A stretch of 64,000 nt of DNA from Berkiella sp963829835 (GTDB taxonomy: Bacteria; Pseudomonadota; Gammaproteobacteria; Berkiellales; Berkiellaceae), in contig CAWHKC010000003.1 of the NCBI GenBank assembly GCA_963829835.1, positions 124,001 through 188,000 on the forward strand. Reading direction: 5' to 3'. Numbering within the stretch: the first letter of the stretch is position 1; every line of letters starts with the position of its first letter. Below, one piece after another: positions 16,701 to 25,531 of the stretch. The notes under the pieces were generated by a model, which was given only the letters and a program-made list of their open reading frames with translations, ran no database searches and was not told the DNA's origin. A program made the position numbers and the translations under genes.

Positions 16701-18605
16701 ATGTTGCAGAACTTACGGGATAAAGCGCAAGGATGGATTGCTTGGGTTATCATCGGTTTGATAGCGTTTACCTTTGTCATTTTTGGTACAGAAAGCCTAT
16801 TTAATAGTAGGGGCGACAGCCAAGTTGTAGCAAAAGTACAAGGTACTGATATTTCTGCTCGCGAATTGGATATTGCTTATAAACGCTATTTGCATCAGCC
16901 AGGTAGCGAATCTTTAGCTCAGCTTGATCCTAGTTTTGTTAAAAAAGAACTTCTTCAATCAATGATTGATGAAACCATTATGATGAATGGTGCAACAAAA
17001 ATGGGTTTAAGAGTGAGTCCGCAACGCATCAACATAACGTTAAACAGCGTTCCCTTTTTTATGGTTGATGGTCAGTTCTCCGAAGAATCTTACGCCCGAT
17101 TTTTAGCCAACGCAGATTATACTAATCAAAGTTTTCGGCACTTGCTTCAGATGAGCTTATTAAAGCAACAACTGCAACAAGGTTTAATGCAGTCCTCATT
17201 TTCTCTCACTAACGATGTTGAGTCATTAATTCAATTTATATTGCAAAAACGAGATGTGCGTTATGTCACCATTCCAAGAGAACCCCTAGAAAAAGAGGCT
17301 TCAATAAAAGAAGAAGATATCAAACAGTACTATGATAATCATCTAAAAGATTTTATGACAGAAGAACAGGTGGCGCTGGAATATGTCGTTTTGTCTTTAA
17401 AAGATTTGATGGACCAATATCATCCGCAAGACGACGAAATAAGAGCATATTATAAAGAAAATGCTGCTTCATTTAATCAGCCAGAAAGAATTCATGTTGC
17501 GCATATATTAATTTCTTTACCAAAAAATGCTGATGAAAAAACCATTGCTGCGGCAGATGAAAAAATTAAAGAGATCCAAAAACGGATTAAAGCGGGAGAA
17601 TCATTTGAAGCTTTAGCAAAAGAATATTCTGATGATAAAGCAAGTAATGCAAATGGTGGCTCCCTTGAATGGTTTATTCGTGGAGAAATGGTTCCTGAAT
17701 TTGAGAAAGCAGCTTTTGCATTGGATAAGAAAGATCAAATTAGTCCTCCTGTTAAAACTGAATTTGGCTATCACTTAATTAAATTAATCGAAAAGCAAAA
17801 AGAAAAATCTCGTGATTTCGGAACTGTTAGAGATGATATCCTCAATAAAATGAAGCATGAGTGGGCGCAAGAACAATTAGCAACCAAAGGTGACCAACTG
17901 AATGATATCATTTTTGATCACCCAGATTCCTTGCAGCCAGCTGCTGATAAATTAGGTCTTACTATTCAGAAAACAGATTTATTTACGCGAAGTAACGGAG
18001 TGAAAGATCCCCTTTTGCAAAATCCTATTGTGATGGCTGCTGCTTTTAATCCAAGCGTAAAGGATGATAAGAACAATAGTGAAATGTTGAAACTGGATGA
18101 TGAAAATTATCTTGTTTTACGCGTATCAAAACTTATTCCTTCGAAGCAAAAAACGCTATCCGATGTGACACCTGAAATCTTAAAGATATTAAAGCTAAAG
18201 GAAAGTACTGCCCTAGCCTCAAAACAAGCAAACGAAATGTTTGCTTCAATTGAAAAAATGAAGGCAGATCAAAACAGACTACTCACACAATATTCTTGGA
18301 AAGAACAAAAAGATCTTACTCGTCAAAGCACCGCTATCTCCCCTGATTTGGTTGAAAGCGCTTTTTCAATGCCTACTCCAAATGGGAAAGAGGGTGATTT
18401 TAAAGTCGTTTCTCTTGAAAATGGTGATGCTGCAGTGCTCTGGTTAACCAAAGTGTCTGATGGATCCCTTTCAAACCTAACAAAAGAAGAAAAAGAAAAT
18501 TACCAAGCACAGTTAACAAAACACTTTGGAGAGCTTGAGTATGCACTTTATGCAACGCATCTTATCAAAGATGCTAAAGTTGAGAAAAAATTAGATAATA
18601 TTTAA
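16701..18605 (+). CDS. ppiD: Periplasmic folding chaperone PpiD (parvulin type)
   Basis: An inner-membrane-anchored periplasmic chaperone at the SecYEG exit. The N-terminus is typical of PpiD (MLQNLRDKAQGWIAWVIIGL), with one membrane helix at about residues 12-32 and no cleavage site. A SurA-N-like chaperone region follows (about 40-200). The parvulin domain is at about 268-365 and reads HVAHILISLPK ... ANGGSLEWFIRGEMVPEFEKAAF ... TEFGYHLIKL. The C-terminal chaperone lobe covers the rest. Length 634 matches the family. It sits at the end of the tig-clp-lon-hup block, a position conserved in enterobacteria. GAGGGAT precedes the start codon. Confidence 0.95.
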   Translation: MLQNLRDKAQGWIAWVIIGLIAFTFVIFGTESLFNSRGDSQVVAKVQGTDISARELDIAYKRYLHQPGSESLAQLDPSFVKKELLQSMIDETIMMNGATKMGLRVSPQRINITLNSVPFFMVDGQFSEESYARFLANADYTNQSFRHLLQMSLLKQQLQQGLMQSSFSLTNDVESLIQFILQKRDVRYVTIPREPLEKEASIKEEDIKQYYDNHLKDFMTEEQVALEYVVLSLKDLMDQYHPQDDEIRAYYKENAASFNQPERIHVAHILISLPKNADEKTIAAADEKIKEIQKRIKAGESFEALAKEYSDDKASNANGGSLEWFIRGEMVPEFEKAAFALDKKDQISPPVKTEFGYHLIKLIEKQKEKSRDFGTVRDDILNKMKHEWAQEQLATKGDQLNDIIFDHPDSLQPAADKLGLTIQKTDLFTRSNGVKDPLLQNPIVMAAAFNPSVKDDKNNSEMLKLDDENYLVLRVSKLIPSKQKTLSDVTPEILKILKLKESTALASKQANEMFASIEKMKADQNRLLTQYSWKEQKDLTRQSTAISPDLVESAFSMPTPNGKEGDFKVVSLENGDAAVLWLTKVSDGSLSNLTKEEKENYQAQLTKHFGELEYALYATHLIKDAKVEKKLDNI

Positions 18606-18722
18606 TAATCATAAATTTCACCCATCTGATATTGTATCCAAACTGTATAACTTTTAAATGTTATTCTTTTCCTTTATTGGTCTATAGTTAACATGTAGAT
18701 TTACCCTTTAAGGATAATAAAA

Positions 18723-18977
18723 ATGAAAAGAGAAACCTTAAACAAATGTGCAGTTCTTATTTTTACATTCTGTCTTTCATATAACAGTGCTTATGCACTG
18801 GAAAAGGAAATGACTGAACCGCCTCAGGAAATGCTTGACGCTTGTAAAGACAATCAGATTGGTGATGCATGTTCCTATACCGATCATTTAAGCAAAAAAG
18901 TAACAGGTCGCTGCACAAAGGATAGCCGCGTTGTTCTGTGTTATCCCGAAGAATCCAAGAAAGAAGAGAAAGACTAA
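18723..18977 (+). CDS. Small exported four-cysteine protein
   Basis: An 84-residue predicted periplasmic protein of unknown role. The signal peptide runs from Met1 to about residue 25 (core VLIFTFCLSYNSAYA, cleavage after YALE is likely near Ala). The mature part carries four Cys in the order ACKDNQIGDAC, GRC, VLCYP, a pattern seen in small secreted bacterial proteins (Cys, about 8 residues, GDxC, then GxC and LxC) and likely to make two disulfide bonds. The C-terminus is Lys/Glu rich. AAGGATAAT upstream is a fair ribosome binding site. It converges on the PilZ-like gene, with only 21 bases between stop codons. Confidence 0.7.
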   Translation: MKRETLNKCAVLIFTFCLSYNSAYALEKEMTEPPQEMLDACKDNQIGDACSYTDHLSKKVTGRCTKDSRVVLCYPEESKKEEKD

Positions 18978-18998
18978 TCGTATACTTACAATTTCCAC

Positions 18999-20714
18999 TC
19001 ATAGCGATTTAAATTGATAGTCTTGGGTTGTTTGTTTGATATGTTGGACTTCTTGAGCACCTGAAATAATTTCTATAGCAAATTTCTTGTATATAAATGA
19101 AATGTCTTGCGCGTTCTGCAATCTTACTTCAAAAGTGTATTTACCCTGTTTGATGTCGACTTGGTTGCCTGTCATAAAAGGAAATCTATTTGTTAGAAGG
19201 GTGTAAGTTTCACAGCTATTACTGTTAGGCAAGAGCAAAGAGGCAACACAACAAGAACAATCATTATCCGAAATTTTAGCCAGAACAGGAATAGCATTTT
19301 TTGATATAAATTCGATGCCAGTTAGAAGAACATTTTTCTCATTCTTTAACCATCGAATAACACCAATAGCAATGACTGCGTTTCCTGATGTATCTTCCAT
19401 CTCTATGGATACTATTTCGCCACTTTTTAAGATAGGCGCTATGGATTCTTTCCATTGCAAACAACATCCTGCATCATTGAGATCAAGTGTTTGAGTTGAA
19501 TATATTGGTTGCGTTGTTGCCTTATGGCTAATTAATTCAAGTGGTGTTTTTTCCGGAAGAGGAGTTGCATCAACATTAATTTCACTCATTTCAGAAAATT
19601 CATTCAAAGACTCCATCATAATATTATTATTGCTAGAGAGTGATACGTTTTGACTTAGGTTTTCCAATAAAGATGTCAGCCCGACACAAACTCTTACCTT
19701 TTGAATTATTTTTTTTCGTTCTTGTTTTCGGGAATATAAGATGCTCCAAACTTTTAATATTTTATCTAGCAAATAAAGTGGGATGGATGTTTCAATTTCT
19801 TGAAATTTTGTTTTACTTTCCTTTTGATCTGGAATGGCGTGGTATTTAATAAGTTGTCTTATTCTATTATTTACTTTTGTTAAATCAAGATAAAATCCTT
19901 TTCTATTATGATGTTCTATTGATGAGATTTGCCTTGGCTCGCAGTCCATATTTGGATCAACAAAAAATAGTGTCTTATCCTCTTTATAACTATTTGTCAT
20001 TTCTACAAGCGGAGCCCATACTGCCGTTAGATAATATAGTTGTGAAATGGTATTTTTCCTAAATCTTTTAGTATCAAGAATTGAAAAGAGTAAAAAATTC
20101 TTATAAATGTCATGAATGGTATTTAACTGTTGGTTGTAGAAACTGGTTCTGAGTTTTTTTCTTGACATTCCCATACGAGTAGAGACGCGATATAAACTAT
20201 GAAGATCATACCAAATACCATCTGGGGCTACGCAATGGTTATTATAGGAGGTATAGATAATGCGGCTGGCATAATACATTGCATGATGTAATGAATTTAG
20301 AATAATAGATTTATTTAAGAAAAATTTAGATGCACCATTGTCAATAATAGTTTTGTATCCAATCAGCATTTCGAATTGAACAGCATGAATTATTTCAGTG
20401 ATATATTTTGATTTATAATCCATGACTTCGCTTTCAGTAAATAGGGATTTCAATTTTATGGTATTTTGCATCATTTTATTTTTTAAAGATTGCAAAATAG
20501 CGTATCGTTTTTTATAAGGCATATCGATTGTATTAGTCTGATTTAAAAGCTTATATATATCTTTAGCCGTCTGAAAAGGATCGCTATCGGCAAGACATTT
20601 TTTTAATTTTTCTTCAAAAGATTGACCATAGGTATTGTCGCTGGGCTTTAGATCAGTGATGTCGGGAATGATAAGTTCGGATTTGCCTTTCACATATTTC
20701 ATAAAAATACCCAT
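18999..20714 (-). CDS. PilZ-like protein with helical N-terminal region
   Basis: A 571-residue cytoplasmic protein without signal peptide. The N-terminal two thirds are predicted helical and unrecognised. The C-terminal region carries PilZ-like strands: a basic segment at 329-341 (RKQERKKIIQKVR), DLNDAG at 411-416 in the position of the (D/N)xSxxG motif, and GVIRWLKNEKNVLLTGIEFIS at 451-471 (split here as GVIRWLKNEK, then VLLTGIEFIS), a strong PilZ hallmark. The Ser of the second motif is replaced by Asn and the RxxxR motif is imperfect, so c-di-GMP binding is uncertain. Two starts are possible (20714, or an ATG four codons in). It is divergent from the peptide transporter operon. Family call is moderate. 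Confidence 0.6.
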   Translation of the reverse strand: MGIFMKYVKGKSELIIPDITDLKPSDNTYGQSFEEKLKKCLADSDPFQTAKDIYKLLNQTNTIDMPYKKRYAILQSLKNKMMQNTIKLKSLFTESEVMDYKSKYITEIIHAVQFEMLIGYKTIIDNGASKFFLNKSIILNSLHHAMYYASRIIYTSYNNHCVAPDGIWYDLHSLYRVSTRMGMSRKKLRTSFYNQQLNTIHDIYKNFLLFSILDTKRFRKNTISQLYYLTAVWAPLVEMTNSYKEDKTLFFVDPNMDCEPRQISSIEHHNRKGFYLDLTKVNNRIRQLIKYHAIPDQKESKTKFQEIETSIPLYLLDKILKVWSILYSRKQERKKIIQKVRVCVGLTSLLENLSQNVSLSSNNNIMMESLNEFSEMSEINVDATPLPEKTPLELISHKATTQPIYSTQTLDLNDAGCCLQWKESIAPILKSGEIVSIEMEDTSGNAVIAIGVIRWLKNEKNVLLTGIEFISKNAIPVLAKISDNDCSCCVASLLLPNSNSCETYTLLTNRFPFMTGNQVDIKQGKYTFEVRLQNAQDISFIYKKFAIEIISGAQEVQHIKQTTQDYQFKSL

Positions 20715-20946
20715 ATGTTTACTTTATGAGATATCGGACCTATCTAAAGGCAACATGAATATTCTGATATTTGTTTAAAGTTAAATCGATTTATTAATAT
20801 TAACTTCTATACTTATACTAAATATATATCTGCTGAATTTAATCCCAACATAGTTTTCTTTATAGCTTAAATATCTATTTGGGTTGCATATTCAGTTGAT
20901 AGTATGTGATATGTAGAGCAGCTACGAATGCCAAGGAAGACATTCT

Positions 20947-23154
20947 GTGTTGGGTAAATTGCAAATAATAGTACTCATAGCCTGCGCTCTGCTATCCCAA
21001 GGCTGCGATAACAGCGTATGGAATAACCCCTACCCTGATAAAAATGGTAGCGATAATACCCTTTACACTTCATTTTCTGAAAGGCCAAAACATCTTGATC
21101 CCGCTATTTCTTACAATGCGGATGAATGGATCTTTATAAATCAAATATATGAAGCACCTCTTCAATATCACTATTTAAAAAGGCCCTATGAACTGGTCCC
21201 TTTGATTGCTCAAAGCATGCCAACAGTACGCTACCTAGATAAGAATGAAAAAGAGTTACCTCAAAATGCCTCAGTTGAGGATATTGCTTTTAGTGTTTAC
21301 CAAATAAAAATAAAACCGGGCATTACCTATCAGCAACATCCGGCATTTGCAAAAGTACAGGGAAAAGATGAATTTTTATACCATCATCTGACCCCTGAAT
21401 TTGTTAAGAATAAACATACATTAAGTGATTTTCCTAAAACAGCAACCCGTGAATTAGTTGCAGATGATTTTGTCTATCAAATAAAAAGATTAGCAGATCC
21501 CACCCTCAACTCACCCATTTTAGGGTTAATGGAAAATTATATTGTTGGCATTAAGGAATATTCTAAAGAACTGCAAAAAATATATCATGAAATGGGTGTT
21601 ACCGAAGGCAATATTGCTTTTTTAGATTTACGCCCACTTTCATTTGAAGGTGTAAAAGTTATTGATTCATATACCTATGAAATAAAAGTTCATGGAAAAT
21701 ATCCCCAGTTTTTGTATTGGCTAGCCATGCCATTTTATTGCCCCATGCCGTGGGAAGCGATTGCATTTTACTCGCAAAACGTTTTACGTGAAAAAAATAT
21801 TTCTTTGGATTGGTACCCTGTTGGAACCGGTCCCTTTACGTTGACAAAAAATAATCCCAATTTAGAAATGATAATGGAGAAAAATCCAACCTTTCATGGC
21901 GAGCTTTATCCAAGTGATGGAGAACCTGGTGATAAAGAAAAAGGCTTGCTAACTTTGGCAGGAAAACCATTACCTTTTCTGGATAGAATTATATTTATTT
22001 TGGAAAAAGAAAGCATTCCTTACTGGAGTAAATTTTTACAAGGCTATTATGACCAGTCTGGTGTGAGTTCACAGAACTTCGATCAAGCTTTAAATTCCAG
22101 TGCTTCGGGAAATTTAGAATTAACTAAAGGATTAATGGATAAAGGGATAAGACTTGCAACATCCGTTCAACCAAGCGATTTTTATTGGGGTTTTAATATG
22201 CTGGATGACGTTGTGGGTGGGTATTCTGATAAAAACAAAAAACTCAGGCAAGCCATTTCCATTGCTGTAGATATGGATGAATATGTTAATATTTTCTTAA
22301 ATGGTAATGGAATTGTGGCTCAAGGCCCTCTACCGCCTTCCATTTTTGGATTTAATGAAGATAAAAAAGCAAAAAATCCTTTTGTGTATAATCTTGAAAA
22401 GAAAGGCGAACGTAAATCACTTGAGCAAGCCAAAAAGTTGCTCAGTGAAGCGGGTTACCCTAACGGCATTGATCCCAAAACACATCAATCTTTAGTCTTA
22501 TATTATGACGCCATTGTTAGCGGTGGGCCTGAATCTCAAGCGCAATTTTCCTGGATAAGAAAACAATTTAAAAAATTGGGGATAGAGTTGGTTGTTCGCT
22601 CAACACAATATAATCGATTCCAAGATAAAATGCGCAATGGAGATTTTCAAATTTATTTTTGGGGATGGAATGCAGATTATCCCGATCCTGAAAACTTCCT
22701 ATTTCTTTTATATGGTAAGAATAGCAAAGTTAAGCTAGATGGTGAAAACGCTAGTAACTATGAAAACCCAACGTTCGATGCGCTATATGAGCAGATGAAG
22801 AGTATGGAGAATTCCGATAAAAGAGCGCAAATCATTGCACAAATGCTACAAATCGTTCAGGAGGATGCTCCTTGGATTTGGGGGTTTCACCCAAAAATTT
22901 ACGTATTAAGACAAGGATGGGTCGCTCCTTTTAAGACGAATGCCATGTCTCGAAATACATTAAAATATATGTCTTTGGATCCTGAATTGCGTTCCAAAGA
23001 GAGAATTCAATGGAATCAACCAATTAGATGGCCTTTGTTGCTGGGACTTTTGGGATTTATCATCATTTGTATACCAGCATTCGTAGGGTATTGGCGAAAA
23101 ATGCATCGACCTCTTGTATTAAAAAAGCAGGAAAACCCAAGGAGTGATGAGTAA
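20947..23154 (+). CDS. Peptide ABC transporter substrate-binding lipoprotein
   Basis: A 735-residue solute-binding protein of the extracellular family 5 (OppA/DppA/YejA type). A GTG start follows AAGGAAG. The N-terminus is a lipoprotein signal with lipobox LLSQGC (Cys20). The mature protein has the family landmarks DPAISYNADEWI, KPGITYQQHPAF, YPVGTGPFTL, FYWGFNML and the late motif FWGWNADYPDPENFLFLLYG. Unusually, it also ends in a membrane helix (about residues 695-715, WPLLLGLLGFIIICIPAFVG) and a basic tail, so it would be anchored at both ends. It overlaps the next gene by one base (TAATG), the first link of a tight four-gene importer operon. Likely cargo is peptides; exact specificity is unknown. 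Confidence 0.88.
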   Translation: MLGKLQIIVLIACALLSQGCDNSVWNNPYPDKNGSDNTLYTSFSERPKHLDPAISYNADEWIFINQIYEAPLQYHYLKRPYELVPLIAQSMPTVRYLDKNEKELPQNASVEDIAFSVYQIKIKPGITYQQHPAFAKVQGKDEFLYHHLTPEFVKNKHTLSDFPKTATRELVADDFVYQIKRLADPTLNSPILGLMENYIVGIKEYSKELQKIYHEMGVTEGNIAFLDLRPLSFEGVKVIDSYTYEIKVHGKYPQFLYWLAMPFYCPMPWEAIAFYSQNVLREKNISLDWYPVGTGPFTLTKNNPNLEMIMEKNPTFHGELYPSDGEPGDKEKGLLTLAGKPLPFLDRIIFILEKESIPYWSKFLQGYYDQSGVSSQNFDQALNSSASGNLELTKGLMDKGIRLATSVQPSDFYWGFNMLDDVVGGYSDKNKKLRQAISIAVDMDEYVNIFLNGNGIVAQGPLPPSIFGFNEDKKAKNPFVYNLEKKGERKSLEQAKKLLSEAGYPNGIDPKTHQSLVLYYDAIVSGGPESQAQFSWIRKQFKKLGIELVVRSTQYNRFQDKMRNGDFQIYFWGWNADYPDPENFLFLLYGKNSKVKLDGENASNYENPTFDALYEQMKSMENSDKRAQIIAQMLQIVQEDAPWIWGFHPKIYVLRQGWVAPFKTNAMSRNTLKYMSLDPELRSKERIQWNQPIRWPLLLGLLGFIIICIPAFVGYWRKMHRPLVLKKQENPRSDE

Positions 23155-24131
23155 TGTTTGGTTATATTATCAGGCGTCTACTTTACATGATCCCCATACT
23201 AATTGGTGTTAATTTAATTACCTTTGCACTATTTTTTATGATTAATACACCAGATGATATGGCTCGTGTTCATTTGGGACAAAAACATGTCACTCAGGAT
23301 GCCATCCAAACTTGGAAACATCATCATGGCTATGATAAGCCTTTGTTTTTTGATCCACAGCTTCAAGCAGAAGATAAAATAACAAATACGATATTTTTTC
23401 AAAAATCATTAAAATTATTTTTGTTTGATTTTGGATTTTCTGACGAAGGTAGGGATATTGGTTATGATATCTCTCAAAGAATGTGGCCAAGTTTAGCTAT
23501 TGCGATCCCAAGTTTAATTGTCGGATTGACAGTTAATATTTCACTTGCGTTGCTTATGATATTTTTTAGATATAGCTATTTAGATACAACGGGCGTTATT
23601 GTTTGTGTCATGCTGATGTCGATTTCAGCTCTGTTTTACATTATTGGTGGACAATATCTGATCGCAAAATTGCTGCTCCTTGTGCCCATATCAGGCTATG
23701 TGCCAGGTTGGCATATTGGAAAATTTCTCATTTTGCCCATTGCTGTGGGTATTGTTGGCGGTATTGGAGCAGGCGTTAGATGGTATCGTACTTTGTTTTT
23801 GGAAGAAGCCAATAAAGATTATGTGCGTACAGCAAGATCCAAAGGACTTAAAGAATCGGTGGTGCTGTTTAAACATATTCTTCGGAACGCCTTGATCCCG
23901 ATTTTAACAGGGGTCGTCGCCTTGTTGCCACTTTTGTTTTTGGGTAGCTTACTGATAGAGTCATTCTTTGGAATACCAGGATTAGGGAGTTACACCATCG
24001 ATGCAATTCAACAGCAAGACTTCGCTATAGTGCGTTCAATGGTATTTTTGGGATCATTCTTTTATATATTAGGATTAATATTGACAGATATTTCTTATAC
24101 TGTCGTTGATCCACGGGTACGGTTCAATTAA
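23154..24131 (+). CDS. Peptide ABC transporter permease, OppB/YejB type
   Basis: A 325-residue inner-membrane permease. The N-terminus MFGYIIRRLLYMIPILIGVN is typical of OppB/DppB. Around six helices are visible. The cytoplasmic EAA loop that docks the ATPase is EEANKDYVRTARSKGLKE (about residues 218-235), followed by RNALIPILTG. The ending VVDPRVRF is the usual BPD-transporter C-terminus. A moderately long periplasmic stretch after the first helix is also usual for this branch. Its start overlaps the previous stop codon by one base, indicating translational coupling. It would pair with the permease encoded next. Confidence 0.9.
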   Translation: MFGYIIRRLLYMIPILIGVNLITFALFFMINTPDDMARVHLGQKHVTQDAIQTWKHHHGYDKPLFFDPQLQAEDKITNTIFFQKSLKLFLFDFGFSDEGRDIGYDISQRMWPSLAIAIPSLIVGLTVNISLALLMIFFRYSYLDTTGVIVCVMLMSISALFYIIGGQYLIAKLLLLVPISGYVPGWHIGKFLILPIAVGIVGGIGAGVRWYRTLFLEEANKDYVRTARSKGLKESVVLFKHILRNALIPILTGVVALLPLLFLGSLLIESFFGIPGLGSYTIDAIQQQDFAIVRSMVFLGSFFYILGLILTDISYTVVDPRVRFN

Positions 24132-24133
24132 AT

Positions 24134-25531
24134 ATGACATTTATTGCATTGTGGACAGACAAACTTATTTATATTTTGCTAATATTGGCATTATTCCTTA
24201 TTTTTAAGATCATTAAAAATCCACAACTCAAGAAATCTTGGCGTAAAGTCATATATCGACCACTGAATATGACAGCCATTATTATTCTCGTTTTTTATAC
24301 AAGTCTTGGATTGCTCGACACTATCCACTTTCAAGAAAATGCCACTGATACTCAGCTTAATACGAATGGAATGGTTAGTGTCTTGGACAAGATACTGATG
24401 CCCATGATACTGAATACTGAAAAAACCTATTCAGAACCTTTTGCAACACATTCATTTACTAAAGAAGCCATAGAATTACCTAATGGTAAAATCGTTAGAG
24501 ATTATCCTAGACTCCAATTTGGAGGTGCACATTTGGCCTCAACAAAGGATAAATGGCGTGACATCGAAACGCAAACTTTGCGTGTTTTTCTGCAAACACT
24601 CATTATTTGGTCTGCCTTTAGCGTTATAGTTTTATTAATGGGATGTAGAAAACATAAATTATCTTGGGAAAAATTTAGTGGATTGGTGATTAAAGGTAAA
24701 ACACATTTTCCCTATAAAGCTTTTTTATCTTGCATTGGTATTATCCTCTTTTTAGTGTTGTTCGTGCATGCTTTTATGTCGAGCTATCATATTTTAGGTA
24801 CTAACGAAGTCGGTGAAGATGTCTTATATCAAACACTAAAAAGTATACGTACAGGTCTTGTTATTGGGACTTTAACAACCCTTATTACATTACCGTTTGC
24901 CGTTTTGTTTGGCATGATGGCGGGTTATTTTAGAGGGTGGATAGATGATGTTATTCAATATGTTTATACAACCTTAAGCTCTATTCCTGGTGTTCTCTTG
25001 ATTGCTGCAGCAGTTTTAACATTACAAGTCGTTATGGGCAGACATAGTGACTGGTTTGAAACGGTAGCACATCGAACAGATGCCCGACTTTTAGCGTTGT
25101 GTGCTATTTTAGGTATTACCAGTTGGACAGGATTGTGTCGTTTGCTTCGTGGTGAAACCTTAAAGATTTGTGAAATGGATTATATTCAAGCAGCACGATC
25201 ACTTGGGCTTTCTCATTTTGCAATTATCATTAAGCATTTATTGCCAAATGTTTTTCACATCATATTAATTATGGTCGTATTGGATTTTAGCGGCTTGGTA
25301 TTGGCGGAAGCGGTTTTATCTTATGTTGGTGTGGGCGTTGACCCTGCTTCATTTAGCTGGGGCACTATGATCAACAGTGCTCGTCTAGAACTGGCCAGAG
25401 TCCCTGTTGTCTGGTGGAGCTTAACCGCGGCCTTTATTTTTATGTTTATTCTTGTTTTGGCTGCAAATATATTTGCTGATGCTGTTCGTGATGCCTTTGA
25501 CCCTCGGGCACATAGTGAGGGGGCATTATGA
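24134..25531 (+). CDS. Peptide ABC transporter permease, OppC/YejE type, long form
   Basis: A 465-residue inner-membrane permease, the partner of the preceding one. The core (about residues 195-465) holds the OppC features: LGTNEVGEDVL near the domain start, the EAA loop YIQAARSLGLSH, LPNVFHIILI and the ending DAVRDAFDPRAH. The first 195 residues are an extension absent from typical OppC or DppC (about 300 residues). It has two early helices, a polar segment of about 100 residues probably in the periplasm (containing a PRLQFGGAHL stretch) and another helix. It starts two bases after the previous stop and overlaps the ATPase gene by four bases. Confidence 0.88.
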   Translation: MTFIALWTDKLIYILLILALFLIFKIIKNPQLKKSWRKVIYRPLNMTAIIILVFYTSLGLLDTIHFQENATDTQLNTNGMVSVLDKILMPMILNTEKTYSEPFATHSFTKEAIELPNGKIVRDYPRLQFGGAHLASTKDKWRDIETQTLRVFLQTLIIWSAFSVIVLLMGCRKHKLSWEKFSGLVIKGKTHFPYKAFLSCIGIILFLVLFVHAFMSSYHILGTNEVGEDVLYQTLKSIRTGLVIGTLTTLITLPFAVLFGMMAGYFRGWIDDVIQYVYTTLSSIPGVLLIAAAVLTLQVVMGRHSDWFETVAHRTDARLLALCAILGITSWTGLCRLLRGETLKICEMDYIQAARSLGLSHFAIIIKHLLPNVFHIILIMVVLDFSGLVLAEAVLSYVGVGVDPASFSWGTMINSARLELARVPVVWWSLTAAFIFMFILVLAANIFADAVRDAFDPRAHSEGAL

